A stretch of DNA of 64,000 nt, from assembly GCF_035944375.1 (NCBI RefSeq), contig NZ_DASZBE010000016.1. One strand, given 5' to 3'. Both the position numbers and the translations under genes were made by a program. The stretch is from Allobosea sp035944375 (GTDB taxonomy: Bacteria > Pseudomonadota > Alphaproteobacteria > Rhizobiales > Beijerinckiaceae). Below are positions 8,491 to 17,401 of this stretch, piece after piece (position 1 is the first letter of the stretch; every line of letters begins with the position of its first letter). Under the pieces are notes generated by a model that was not told the origin of the DNA, made no database searches, and saw only the letters and a program-made list of their open reading frames with translations.

Positions 8491-8518
8491 CGGGCCCTTT
8501 CCGGGCCCGTTTTCGTTT
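8491..8518 (+). terminator. Rho-independent terminator after efp
   Basis: A 7-bp GC stem, CGGGCCC (8491-8497) with GGGCCCG (8503-8509), has a 5-base loop and is followed by TTTTCGTTT (8510-8518). It lies 51 bases after the efp stop codon and 14 bases before the DUF1993 start, so it separates the two genes or attenuates read-through. Confidence 0.85.
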
Positions 8519-8531
8519 CCGAGGATCGCCC

Positions 8532-9050
8532 ATGACCATCACCGCCCGCTCCGCCGCCCTGACCGGCTTCGTCCAGACGCTCAAGGCCCTCGACGCCATT
8601 CTCGACAAGACCGTCGAGCAGGCGGCGGCCCGCAAGATCCAGCCCGAGGTGCTGCTGAGCGCGCGGCTGGCGCCGGACATGCTGCCCTTCTCGCGCCAGA
8701 TCCAGCTCACCTGCGACTTCGCGAAGAACGCGGCGGCCCGGCTCGCCGGTGGCGACAACCCCAAGCACCCCGACGACGAAACGAGCTTCGACGAACTGAA
8801 GGCCCGCATCGCCAGGGTGCTCGCCTTTGTCGAGGGCGTCGACGAGGCCGCCTTCGAGGCCGGCGTGGCGCGCGACGTCACCTTCCCGCGCGGCCAGAAC
8901 GCGACCATGACGATGCGCGGCGAGGCCTATCTGACGCGCTTCGCCGTGCCGAACTTCTACTTCCACGCGACGACCGCCTACGCGATCCTGCGCAAGAACG
9001 GCATCCAGATCGGCAAGCAGGACTTTCTGCTCGGCGTTCTCGACAGCTGA
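8532..9050 (+). CDS. DUF1993 family protein
   Basis: A 172-aa soluble protein of the DUF1993 family, a DinB-like four-helix fold of unknown function. It starts MTITARSAALTGFVQTLKAL and ends with the conserved NFYFHATTAYAILRKNGIQIGKQDFL. LLSARLAPDMLPFSRQIQ is also typical. The ATG at 8532 begins right after the efp terminator; longer frames run through that hairpin and are rejected. A fungal/bacterial homologue group is known but no reaction is established. It appears to be a single-gene unit. Confidence 0.88.
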   Translation: MTITARSAALTGFVQTLKALDAILDKTVEQAAARKIQPEVLLSARLAPDMLPFSRQIQLTCDFAKNAAARLAGGDNPKHPDDETSFDELKARIARVLAFVEGVDEAAFEAGVARDVTFPRGQNATMTMRGEAYLTRFAVPNFYFHATTAYAILRKNGIQIGKQDFLLGVLDS

Positions 9051-9311
9051 GGCCGCCGCCCTTGAAAGCGCCGCATTGCTCTCCCATATGAGCATCACGG
9101 CGATGTCGAGGGCGTTCCACTGTCCTCCAGCGCTGTAGAAGACGGCCATGAGCTCGAAGTGTGACGCCGGATGTACGCGCACCCTTCAGGACATGGCCGT
9201 TAACGTTTTCAGCCCTGGCTGTTCCCTGCGATATATCTTCGCCGCCTTGAACGTGCTCCGCCGCCGCCGCGACTGTCCTTCATCGAGGTTCGATGAAGGC
9301 GGGAGGGGACG

Positions 9312-10607
9312 ATGGCGGAGCCGAAGGGGATGGTCTATCTGCAGCCGGGTGGCGCAGACCTGTTCAAGAAGCACACGTCGAAGATCTTCAGGAAGCGGAA
9401 CAACGACAACCTGATCAAGCTCGACATCGTGCTCGCGGGTTACCCGACGATTCCCCGAGACAACCGAAAGCGCCGAACCCTGGCGCTCGTCTCCATCCTC
9501 TCGCTCTGCAACCAGTGGCTGACCGCCAAGGCGACGAAGCTCGAGGGGCATAGCTCGTTCCGGGCACCTCACATCCGCAATCTGCATGAGGCCGCGTCGA
9601 GCGCCCTGCGCGGCATCGAAGTGCTGGAGCGGGTCCGGAAGCACTTCGCCGCCAAGAAGAACTGGGACACGACGCTCGGCGCGGTGAAGAAGATCATCCC
9701 GGAGGGTTCCACCCACGGTGCCGACGGCAAGCCCGTCAGGATCATGCAGGGCGAGAATTGGCTCGAGATTCTCGACAAGCACCACCGGCGCGGGCAGGAA
9801 CTCAAAAGACACTTCCAGGACTGGCAGGCCTCGAACGATCCTCGCACCTTCTGGCAGTATCTCGAACAGCTGGACCCCAATGCCCTGCAGGCTCTGACAA
9901 CGTTGGAAGTCAGCTATATCGACGACCTGATGTTCAGAGACCTGTTCACGGTGAACTTCCAGGGCGGGCTGATGCGGTCGAAGATCACCTCCGATCTCCA
10001 GCAGCGTATCGTCGATGCGGTCAAGAAGCCCGAGTTACAGACTGCAGATACCCGGCAGGCCATCCTCTCGTCCGCCGAGGAGAAGCTGCTGGATACCTCG
10101 AACTGGCCCTCTCACGCGCTGGCGGGCCTGACGGACGGATGGGGAGCTTTCGTGCTGAGCCCGCAGGATGTCCTCTATGTCGGCGTCCATGTGAGCGGCA
10201 GCTTCCACCATTCGAGCTTCCTGTGCGGCGCTCCGGTCCTCGCCGCCGGCATGATCAAGGTCGAGAAGGGCAGGATCCGCGGCATCCACGAGAAGAACGG
10301 CCACTACCGGTCGCAGGAGGTCCACATGCAGAGCTTCCTGAAGCTGCTCCAGCGCAACTTGCCCGGCACCGACTGGCACGGTGTCGAGTACTACAGCTTC
10401 GGCGGCGCCTGGATGACGGTGGGCCAGAAGCTCAACCTTCCGCGTCGGCCGCCCGTGCCGAATCGCGCCAACCGGGGACCGCTTCCCTCGACGCTGGCGT
10501 CCCCGCAAACCGCTGCGCACGTGTCGGGCGGGCGGCAGGCGCCGACAACCGCGCAGCCGCAGGCTCAACAGGGCAGAGTCAGGAACCTGGCCCGCCGCTT
10601 TGAATAA
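9312..10607 (+). CDS. Orphan protein with an HSSFL/GHY motif resembling plant IQM proteins
   Basis: A 431-aa protein I cannot assign to a characterised bacterial family. There is no signal peptide or membrane segment. The first 130 residues are lysine-rich. Residues about 270-360 contain GSFHHSSFLCGAPVLAAG, a short strand pair, and NGHYRSQEVHMQSFLKLLQ. From memory this matches the HSSFL...AAG...SGHY.P segment of plant IQM calmodulin-binding proteins and of scattered bacterial and fungal proteins. The last 55 residues are Pro/Gln/Arg-rich and probably disordered. GGAG six bases before the ATG supports the start. It stands alone, with 261 bases upstream. An effector-like role is possible but not shown. 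Confidence 0.75.
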   Translation: MAEPKGMVYLQPGGADLFKKHTSKIFRKRNNDNLIKLDIVLAGYPTIPRDNRKRRTLALVSILSLCNQWLTAKATKLEGHSSFRAPHIRNLHEAASSALRGIEVLERVRKHFAAKKNWDTTLGAVKKIIPEGSTHGADGKPVRIMQGENWLEILDKHHRRGQELKRHFQDWQASNDPRTFWQYLEQLDPNALQALTTLEVSYIDDLMFRDLFTVNFQGGLMRSKITSDLQQRIVDAVKKPELQTADTRQAILSSAEEKLLDTSNWPSHALAGLTDGWGAFVLSPQDVLYVGVHVSGSFHHSSFLCGAPVLAAGMIKVEKGRIRGIHEKNGHYRSQEVHMQSFLKLLQRNLPGTDWHGVEYYSFGGAWMTVGQKLNLPRRPPVPNRANRGPLPSTLASPQTAAHVSGGRQAPTTAQPQAQQGRVRNLARRFE

Positions 10608-10617
10608 GCGCTGACCT

Positions 10618-11274
10618 TCAACCCCGGAGGAACGGATTGTTCGCCCGCTCCTCGCCGAGCGTGCCCGCCGGCCCATGCCCGGGCAGGAACTGCACATCGT
10701 CGCCGAGCGGCAGGAGCTTGTCCCGGATCCCCGCGATCAGGGTCTCGTGGCTGCCATAGGGAAAATCGGTGCGGCCGACGGACCCGGTGAAGACGGTGTC
10801 GCCGGCGAGCAGGAAGCGCAGATCCTTCTGGAAGAAGGTGATGTGGCCCGGCGTGTGGCCAGGCACGTGCAGCACCGAGAAGGCCACGTCGCCGACCTTG
10901 ACCTCGTCGCCCTCGGCGAGCCAGCGCGACGGCGTCACCGCGCGCATATCGCGGATGTCGAAGCGCAAGCCCGCGGTGGGCAACTCGTCCAGCAGGAATT
11001 TGTCGGCCTCGTGCGGCCCGATCACGGGCACCGAAAGCGCTTCGGCCAGTTCCGCCGCACCTCCGGCATGGTCGAGATGGCCATGCGTCAGCCAGATCGC
11101 GACCGGCGTGACGCCGACCTCCTTGAGGGCCCCGCGGATGAGCGCCACGTCTCCGCCGGGATCGACGATGACGGCCTGCATGGTCTTCGTGCACCAGAGG
11201 ATCGAGCAGTTCTGCTGGAACGGCGTCACAGGGATGACGGCGATCTGGAGCGGTGTCTGCGGCTGGTCGGTCAC
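10618..11274 (-). CDS. Metallo-beta-lactamase-fold hydrolase (YcbL/glyoxalase II-like)
   Basis: A single-domain MBL-fold hydrolase of about 218 aa. THGHLDHAGG is the HxHxDH zinc motif, HVPGHTPGHITFF supplies the next histidine, LLAGDTVFTGSVGRTDFP the bridging aspartate, and FLPGHGPAGTLGEERANNPFL the last histidine and the typical C-terminus. The family resembles glyoxalase II but lacks its C-terminal glutathione-binding domain, so the substrate is open. I use the GTG at 11274, which has GGAG six bases upstream; an ATG four codons earlier (11286) has no visible ribosome-binding site. It converges with the orphan gene (10-base gap). Confidence 0.9.
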   Translation of the reverse strand: MTDQPQTPLQIAVIPVTPFQQNCSILWCTKTMQAVIVDPGGDVALIRGALKEVGVTPVAIWLTHGHLDHAGGAAELAEALSVPVIGPHEADKFLLDELPTAGLRFDIRDMRAVTPSRWLAEGDEVKVGDVAFSVLHVPGHTPGHITFFQKDLRFLLAGDTVFTGSVGRTDFPYGSHETLIAGIRDKLLPLGDDVQFLPGHGPAGTLGEERANNPFLRG

Positions 11275-11327
11275 GGGCGTCTCCATCGATGTCGGCAGCG
11301 AGACGCGACGGCGCCTCGCCCGTTTCG

Positions 11328-11675
11328 TCAGCGCCTGCCGCAGCGGCCTGCGATCAGCGCGCGGTAGTCGGCCAGGTCCGAATCCATCGTCGCGACGTTC
11401 TGCGCGCGCTCGGCTCCGGTCTGGCAGGTCGCGAAGACGGCGCGGGCGTTCTGCAGGAAGCCGAGATGCTCGCGCCAGGTCCGGCACTGGCTGGCGATGT
11501 CGGCATTGGCGACGGCAGCGAGCCGCGTCTGCTGCCGGCGCAGCGCGGCCTCGTTCTGGAAGAGATCGCGCGTGCAGGTCGCGGGTCGGCCCTGTGCCAC
11601 AGCAGGCTCGGCTGCGGCGAGCAGCGCCGGCAGCAGGCCCAGCGTAGCGGCTCCGGCGAGGAGAAGCCGCCTCAT
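11328..11675 (-). CDS. Small secreted protein with four cysteines, function unknown
   Basis: A 115-aa protein with a clear Sec signal peptide (MRRLLLAGAATLGLLPALLA, cleavage near AVAQ at about residue 28). The mature part is helical and arginine-rich, with four cysteines (CTRDLF, SQCRTW, ATCQTG, GRCGRR) that could form two disulfides in the periplasm. I do not recognise the family. Its ATG overlaps the fumarase stop codon by four bases (ATGA), so it should be translationally coupled to that gene. Confidence 0.75.
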   Translation of the reverse strand: MRRLLLAGAATLGLLPALLAAAEPAVAQGRPATCTRDLFQNEAALRRQQTRLAAVANADIASQCRTWREHLGFLQNARAVFATCQTGAERAQNVATMDSDLADYRALIAGRCGRR

Positions 11676-13300
11676 CCGAGGTTCAACTCCTTGAAGAAGT
11701 CGTTCCCCTTGTCGTCGATGACGATGAAGGCCGGAAAGTCCTCGACCTCGATGCGCCAGACGGCCTCCATACCGAGTTCGGGATATTCGAGCACCTCGAC
11801 CTTGCGGATGCAGTCCTGTGCCAGCCGGGCGGCCGGGCCGCCGATCGAGCCGAGATAGAAGCCGCCATGGGTCTTGCAGGCTTCGCGCACCGCCGCGGAA
11901 CGGTTGCCCTTGGCGAGCATCACCATCGAGCCGCCGAAGGACTGGAACTGGTCGACGAAGGAATCCATCCGGCCGGCCGTGGTGGGCCCAAACGAGCCCG
12001 AGGCCATGCCGTCGGGCGTCTTGGCGGGGCCTGCATAGTAGACCGGGTGGTTCTTGAGATAGTCGGGCATGCCCTGCCCGCTTTCCAGCCGCTCGCGAAT
12101 CTTGGCATGGGCGGAATCGCGGGCGACGATGATCGTGCCGGTCAGCGAGAGGCGGGTCTTGACCGGATACCTCGTCAGGGTCGCCAGAATCTCGCTCATC
12201 GGCCGGTTGAGATCAACCTTGACCACGTCTCCACCGAGGGACGCGTCCTCGACCTCCGGCAGGTATTTCGACGGATCGGTCTCGAGCGCCTCGAGGAAAA
12301 TGCCGTCCCGGGTGATCTTGCCCTTGGCCTGGCGGTCCGCCGAGCAGGAGACGCCGAGCCCGATCGGCAACGAGGCGCCATGGCGCGGCAGGCGGATGAC
12401 GCGCACGTCATGGCAGAAGTATTTGCCGCCAAACTGCGCGCCGACCCCAAGCGACTGCGTGAGCTTGTGGATCTCCTCCTCCATGGCGAGGTCGCGGAAG
12501 GCGTGGCCGCTCGGCGACCCTTCCGTCGGCAGCGCGTCGAGATATTTCGTCGAGGCGAGCTTCACGGTCTTCAGGTTCTGCTCGGCCGAGGTGCCGCCGA
12601 TGACGATGGCGAGGTGATAGGGCGGGCAGGCGGCGGTGCCGAGCGTCAGGATCTTCTCCTTCAGGAAGGCGATCATGCGCTCCTTCGTCAGCAGGGAGGG
12701 CGTCGCCTGGAAGAGGAAGGTCTTGTTGGCCGAGCCGCCGCCCTTGGCGACGAAGAGGAACTTGTAGGCGTCCTCGCCATGGCCCTTGCCTTCGGCGTAG
12801 ATGTCGATCTGCGCCGGGAGGTTGGTGGCCGTGTTCTTCTCCTCGAACATCGACAGCGGGGCGACCTGGGAATAGCGCAGATTGCGCTTGAAATAGGCAT
12901 CGGCGACGCCCTCACCCAAGGCCTGCTCGTCCTCGCCCTCGGTCCAGACGAGGCGGCCCTTCTTGCCCATGATGATGGCGGTGCCGGTGTCCTGGCACAT
13001 CGGCAGCACGCCGCCGGCGGCGATGTTGGCGTTCTTCAGGAGGTCGTAGGCGACGAACTTGTCGTTCGAGGTCGCCTCGGGATCGTCTAGGATCTTGCCG
13101 AGCTGGGCGAGATGGCGCGGCCGCAGCAGATGGTTGATGTCGATGAAGGCCTGTTCGCTGAGCCGACGGATCGCCTCGCGGGAGACGTTCAGCACTTCGC
13201 GGTCGCCGATCCGCTCGACGGAGACGCCCTCGCTGCCGAGATGGCGATAGGGCGTCTCGTCCGGTCCGAGCGGGAAGAGATCGACATGGGTATAGGCCAT
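11672..13300 (-). CDS. fumA: Fumarate hydratase, class I (iron-sulfur)
   Basis: Interconverts fumarate and malate in the TCA cycle using an oxygen-sensitive [4Fe-4S] cluster. The 542-aa length is typical of single-chain class I enzymes. Cluster cysteines are visible in MCQDTGTA (Cys102), AACPPYH and VSCSADRQAKGK. The C-terminal beta domain has the conserved FGPTTAGRMDSFVDQF and AVWRIEVEDFPAF. The ATG at 13300 has GGAG eight bases upstream. The gene symbol follows E. coli; the family is also called fumA/fumB. It leads a two-gene unit with the small secreted protein. Confidence 0.95.
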   Translation of the reverse strand: MAYTHVDLFPLGPDETPYRHLGSEGVSVERIGDREVLNVSREAIRRLSEQAFIDINHLLRPRHLAQLGKILDDPEATSNDKFVAYDLLKNANIAAGGVLPMCQDTGTAIIMGKKGRLVWTEGEDEQALGEGVADAYFKRNLRYSQVAPLSMFEEKNTATNLPAQIDIYAEGKGHGEDAYKFLFVAKGGGSANKTFLFQATPSLLTKERMIAFLKEKILTLGTAACPPYHLAIVIGGTSAEQNLKTVKLASTKYLDALPTEGSPSGHAFRDLAMEEEIHKLTQSLGVGAQFGGKYFCHDVRVIRLPRHGASLPIGLGVSCSADRQAKGKITRDGIFLEALETDPSKYLPEVEDASLGGDVVKVDLNRPMSEILATLTRYPVKTRLSLTGTIIVARDSAHAKIRERLESGQGMPDYLKNHPVYYAGPAKTPDGMASGSFGPTTAGRMDSFVDQFQSFGGSMVMLAKGNRSAAVREACKTHGGFYLGSIGGPAARLAQDCIRKVEVLEYPELGMEAVWRIEVEDFPAFIVIDDKGNDFFKELNLG

Positions 13301-13435
13301 CGGCGGCACTCCGGCATGCAACGACGTTCCCCTCTGCTTGCGAGCGGGAGCCTCGCGCAAGCGAATAGCCGATGTTGCGATCTGGTCAAATGCAAGACAG
13401 CGGGAGCGTGATGCCCGCGCTCGGCAGCGCCGCGC

Positions 13436-13909
13436 TCAGGCCGCCTGCGCCGCCGAGTCCGAGAGGATCGCGTAGATCGCCTCGGGGTCGCGAACGGCAC
13501 GCACCTGTTCGAGGACCGACGGGTTGCGCAGCACGCGGGCGACGCGGGCGAGCGCCTTCAGATGATCGGCGCCGGCACCTTCGGGTGCAATCAGAACGAA
13601 GACGATGTCGACGGGCTGCCCGTCGAGCGCATCGAAGTCGATCGGCTTTTCGGCCTTGGCGAACAGCCCGACGAGCCGATCGATCCCGGCCATCCGGCCA
13701 TGGGGAATCGCGATGCCCTCACCGATGCCGGTCGAGCCGAGACGCTCGCGCTGAAGCAACGACTCGAACAGGTCGCGCTCTGGCAGGCCGGTCATCTGCG
13801 CGGCATGCTGGGCCAGTTCCAGCAAAGCCTGCTTCTTGCCGTTGGCCCGCAGCGGGGAAATCACCGCTGCGGGGCTCAGGAGATCGATCAGCGTCATGCG
13901 CCAGTCCAT
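13436..13909 (-). CDS. ptsN: PTS IIA-like nitrogen regulatory protein
   Basis: EIIA(Ntr) receives phosphate from the PTSNtr chain and regulates potassium transport, nitrogen and carbon responses. The 157-aa product has the phosphorylated histidine in GIAIPHGRM (His70 from this start). VDIVFVLIAPEGAGADHL and the C-terminal RNPSVLEQVRA segments are typical of the family. An alternative ATG four codons later (13897) is equally plausible and closer to other alphaproteobacterial starts. It is the distal gene of the lptC-lptA-lptB-rpoN-hpf-ptsN cluster. Confidence 0.94.
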   Translation of the reverse strand: MDWRMTLIDLLSPAAVISPLRANGKKQALLELAQHAAQMTGLPERDLFESLLQRERLGSTGIGEGIAIPHGRMAGIDRLVGLFAKAEKPIDFDALDGQPVDIVFVLIAPEGAGADHLKALARVARVLRNPSVLEQVRAVRDPEAIYAILSDSAAQAA

Positions 13910-13980
13910 GCATGTCCCATGCCGCTCAAACCAACATGCGGCAGGGTCAAGGTTCGGGGCCGCGCGGAACTCCGCCAGAC

Positions 13981-14568
13981 CTATGACAGCGACGCGGGAG
14001 GATCGATCCAGCCGATATTGCCGTCGCGTCGGCGGTATACGACGTTCATCCGTCCATGGCCAGCATGACGGAACATCACGACCGGGGCGCCGGTCAGATC
14101 GAGCTCCGCGACGGCGTCGCTTACCGTCATGACATGCAGCGATTTGGTGGATTCCGCAACGATAACCGGGTTGTCGCCGGCACCATCGACCTCGAACTCC
14201 TCGATTTCCTCATCGGGAGCCGCGATCACATAGCTGGGGATTTCCACGCCCGGCTCACGGCCATTGGCGGATGCCGAGCGATCCTTGAGCCGTCGCTTGT
14301 AGCGACGCAGGCGCTTCTCGATGCGCTCCGCCATCTTGTCGAGGCTGGCATAGGCATCGTGCGCCGTACCGGACGCCTCGAGCGTGATGCCCGACGACAG
14401 ATGCAGCACGCCGTCCGTCTTGAACGCCGTCCCGTCCTTGCCGACGGTCACATGGCCCTGGTAGCCACCTTCGTAATACTTGCCGAGAGCGGCAGCGATA
14501 CGGGCCTCGGCCTGGCCCCGCAGGGCCTCGCCGACATCGAGGTTCTTGCCGGAGATTCGCAAGCTCAT
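13981..14568 (-). CDS. hpf: Ribosome hibernation promoting factor, long form
   Basis: Dimerises stalled 70S ribosomes into 100S particles in stationary phase. The 195-aa product has the N-terminal S30AE domain (SLRISGKNLDVGEALR, about 1-100) and the C-terminal dimerisation domain (KSLHVMTVSDAVAELDL to YRRRDGNIGWIDP), which marks the long HPF. The ATG at 14568 has GGAAG at proper spacing; a GTG eight codons upstream lacks one. Placement after rpoN and before ptsN is the conserved proteobacterial order. Confidence 0.95.
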   Translation of the reverse strand: MSLRISGKNLDVGEALRGQAEARIAAALGKYYEGGYQGHVTVGKDGTAFKTDGVLHLSSGITLEASGTAHDAYASLDKMAERIEKRLRRYKRRLKDRSASANGREPGVEIPSYVIAAPDEEIEEFEVDGAGDNPVIVAESTKSLHVMTVSDAVAELDLTGAPVVMFRHAGHGRMNVVYRRRDGNIGWIDPPASLS

Positions 14569-14686
14569 GGAGTGCTTCCCCTTGTTAGCCACGGTCAGGA
14601 CATCGACCGTCTTAGGGAGCTAAGAACTCGCTACCACGTCTGTCAATGATATGGCCCAAAGCCGTCGCGACGGTGGCACGGCACGG

Positions 14687-16216
14687 TCAGCGGCTGCCCA
14701 TCGCCATCGCGATCTTCTCGCGCCGACGCTCCATGGAGGACGGAATCCGAAGGGATTCGCGGTATTTCGCGACGGTGCGGCGGGCGATGTCGATGCCGCC
14801 CTCCTTCAGGCGGGCGACGATCGCGTCGTCGGAGAGCACGTCGGCGGGGGCCTCGTCGTCGATCATCTGCCGGATGCGGAAGCGCACAGCCTCCGCCGAA
14901 TGCGCCTCGCCATAGCCGGTGGCGGCGATCGCGGCGGAGAAGAAGTACTTCATCTCGAAGACGCCACGCGAGCAGATCAGATATTTGTTCGAGGTCACGC
15001 GCGAGACGGTGGATTCGTGCATCCCGATCGCATCCGCGACGGTCTTCAGGTTGAGCGGGCGCAGATGCTCGACGCCATGGGCAAAAAAGCCGTCCTGCTG
15101 GCGCACGATCTCGCTGGCGACCTTCAGGATGGTCCTGGCCCGCTGTTCGAGCGAGCGCGTCAGCCAGTTGGCCGTCTGCAGGCATTCGGCGATGAAAGCC
15201 TTCTCCTCGTCGCTGCGCACCGCCTTGGAGACGCGGGCGTGATAGGTCTGGTTGATCAGCACGCGGGGCAGCGTGTCGGGGTTGAGATCGACCAGCCAGG
15301 AACCGTCCGGAGCGGCCCGGATGAAGACGTCCGGGACCACCGTCTCGGCCGTCGAGCCACCGAAACCGCGACCCGGCTTCGGATCGAGGCGCCGGATTTC
15401 GGCGACCATGTCGGCGATGTCCTCGTCGTCGACGCCGCAGAGCCGCTTGAGGGCGGCGAAATCGCGCTTGGCCACGAGGTGGAGATTGGCGACGAGGGCC
15501 TGCATCGCGGGGTCGAACCGGTCGCGGTCGCGCAGCTGGATCGACAGGCACTCGGCGACGTCGCGCGCCGCGACCCCCGAAGGGTCGAAGCCCTGGACGA
15601 TGCGCAGCACATCTTCGACGCGCGCGACGGAGACGCCGAGCCGCTCGGCGATGTCGGGAACCGGCTCGCCGAGATAGCCGGCATCGTCGACGGCATCGAT
15701 CAGGTGCCGGCCGATGAGCCGCTCGGCGGGGTCGTGGACGGCGAGATCGAGTTGGGCGCTCAGGTGGTCGTGCAGGGACGCCTCGGCCGCGAGGCTGCTT
15801 TCGAACCCGTCCGGTCCTTCCTCGAAGGAGCCGCCGGAGCCGCCATAGGCGCCGCCGATGATCGGCAGGCTGTCGGCCCCGCTGCTCTCGAGGCGGGCGA
15901 CGGTCGGCTGCTCGCTCTGGAAGACGTTGTCGAGGCCGGTGCCGAGGCGGTTTTCCATGCCCTCCTGGCTGTTCAGGCTTTCCGCCCGCTCGTAGCTCTC
16001 CGCGTCGGCGGCGTGAGAGCCTTCTGCCGATTGGCTCTGGAGGGGCCCGTCGGTGGTGTCGTCGCGCTCGAGCAGCGGATTGCGCTCGAGCTCACCCTCG
16101 ACGAAATTCTGGAGTTCGAGATGCGACAATTGCAGAAGCTTGATCGCCTGCAGCAGTTGCGGCGTCATCACCAGGGACTGACCCTGGCGCAGCTCCATGC
16201 GCGGCATCATCGCCAT
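14687..16216 (-). CDS. rpoN: RNA polymerase sigma-54 factor
   Basis: The alternative sigma factor that recognises -24/-12 promoters and needs AAA+ activators, controlling nitrogen and other genes. The 509-aa product has the glutamine-rich activator-interacting region I (LRQGQSLVMTPQLLQAIKLLQ), an acidic variable region II (about 50-150), the core-binding domain, a helix-turn-helix (MHESTVSRVTSNKY), and the diagnostic RpoN box ARRTVAKYRE at about 478-487. A run of close ATG codons leaves the exact start uncertain by up to seven residues. It follows lptB with a 233-base gap. Confidence 0.97.
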   Translation of the reverse strand: MAMMPRMELRQGQSLVMTPQLLQAIKLLQLSHLELQNFVEGELERNPLLERDDTTDGPLQSQSAEGSHAADAESYERAESLNSQEGMENRLGTGLDNVFQSEQPTVARLESSGADSLPIIGGAYGGSGGSFEEGPDGFESSLAAEASLHDHLSAQLDLAVHDPAERLIGRHLIDAVDDAGYLGEPVPDIAERLGVSVARVEDVLRIVQGFDPSGVAARDVAECLSIQLRDRDRFDPAMQALVANLHLVAKRDFAALKRLCGVDDEDIADMVAEIRRLDPKPGRGFGGSTAETVVPDVFIRAAPDGSWLVDLNPDTLPRVLINQTYHARVSKAVRSDEEKAFIAECLQTANWLTRSLEQRARTILKVASEIVRQQDGFFAHGVEHLRPLNLKTVADAIGMHESTVSRVTSNKYLICSRGVFEMKYFFSAAIAATGYGEAHSAEAVRFRIRQMIDDEAPADVLSDDAIVARLKEGGIDIARRTVAKYRESLRIPSSMERRREKIAMAMGSR

Positions 16217-16449
16217 GCGCTCGCCACCTTCCCATTCCGCGGGCCGGGGACGGCACGCTTCTTGCTTTAGATGAGGAGCCTAGCGCTGTCCCGCCCGCGC
16301 GTCAAAGGCCTCGCTCCGTCATGACGCCGCGAGGTTAATGCGCTGCAACAAAATTGCGCAAGTGCGAAATCGGCCGTTCGATCGGAGCCGGAGGAGCGGT
16401 CACCGGAAGAGGCCTGCGAATGCGGCATCGCATGGCCGAGGCCGCGCGG

Positions 16450-17313
16450 CTAGAGGCGGAAATCCTCGCCCAGATAGACGCGCCGGACATCGGGGTTGGC
16501 GATGATCTCGGCCGGAGAGCCCTCGGTCAACACACGTCCCGAATGGATGATGTAGGCGCGATCGACCAGGCCGAGCGTTTCGCGGACGTTGTGATCCGTG
16601 ATCAGGACGCCGATGCCGCGATCGGTCAGCTGCCGTACCAGGGCCTGGATGTCGCCGACCGCGATCGGGTCGATGCCGGCGAATGGCTCGTCCAGCAGGA
16701 TGAAGGAGGGCTTTCCGGCCAGCGCCCGGGCGATCTCGCAGCGCCGCCGCTCGCCGCCCGACAGCGCGATCGAGGGTGCCTTGCGCAGGCGCGCGATGGT
16801 GAACTCCTCGAGCAGCTGGTCGAGCTGGCGCTCGCGCTCGCGGCGATCGGGCTCGACCACTTCGAGCACCGCGCGAATGTTGTCCTCGACGCTCAGGCCC
16901 CGGAAAATGGAGGCCTCCTGCGGCAGGTAGCCGATGCCCAGCCGCGCGCGCTGATACATCGGCAGCTGCGTGATGTCGTTGCCTTCGAGCGAGATGGTGC
17001 CGAGATCGGCGGCGACCAGACCGGTGATCATGTAGAAGATCGTGGTCTTGCCAGCGCCGTTGGGCCCGAGCAGGCCGACCGCCTCGCCCTGGCGGAGATA
17101 AAGGCTGGCGTCGCTGACGACCATGCGCCCGCCATAGCTCTTGCGCAGCCCGCTGACGGCGAGAATGCCCTGACCGCCGATGGCAACGGCGTCCGTCGCC
17201 GGCGACGGCGACTCGGCCGCAGCGGAGCGGCCGAACAGGCGGCTCATGAGCCCCGACCCGCGGCGATGGATGGGAGGCGCCGACGGGGCGGGCGCCGTCT
17301 CGGATTCCGGCAT
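16450..17313 (-). CDS. lptB: LPS export ABC transporter ATP-binding protein
   Basis: The ATPase of the LptB2FGC complex that pulls lipopolysaccharide from the inner membrane. Walker A is GLLGPNGAGKTTIFY, the signature LSGGERRRCEIARAL, Walker B ILLDEPFAGID, and the switch histidine lies in LITDHNVRETL. The ABC core begins near residue 50. The 287-aa form from the ATG at 17313 has a Pro/Ser-rich N-terminal tail. An ATG at 17247 gives a 265-aa form closer to other LptB proteins; neither start has a convincing Shine-Dalgarno. It follows lptA in the order lptC-lptA-lptB. Confidence 0.93.
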   Translation of the reverse strand: MPESETAPAPSAPPIHRRGSGLMSRLFGRSAAAESPSPATDAVAIGGQGILAVSGLRKSYGGRMVVSDASLYLRQGEAVGLLGPNGAGKTTIFYMITGLVAADLGTISLEGNDITQLPMYQRARLGIGYLPQEASIFRGLSVEDNIRAVLEVVEPDRRERERQLDQLLEEFTIARLRKAPSIALSGGERRRCEIARALAGKPSFILLDEPFAGIDPIAVGDIQALVRQLTDRGIGVLITDHNVRETLGLVDRAYIIHSGRVLTEGSPAEIIANPDVRRVYLGEDFRL

Positions 17314-17401
17314 GTCGGTGATCGTCACGGTGGAGGACTGGGCCTGGCCTGGGTAAATTGCGGCAAGAGGCCCCGGCGCGCGGCGCCGAAGCAGCGGATT
17401 G

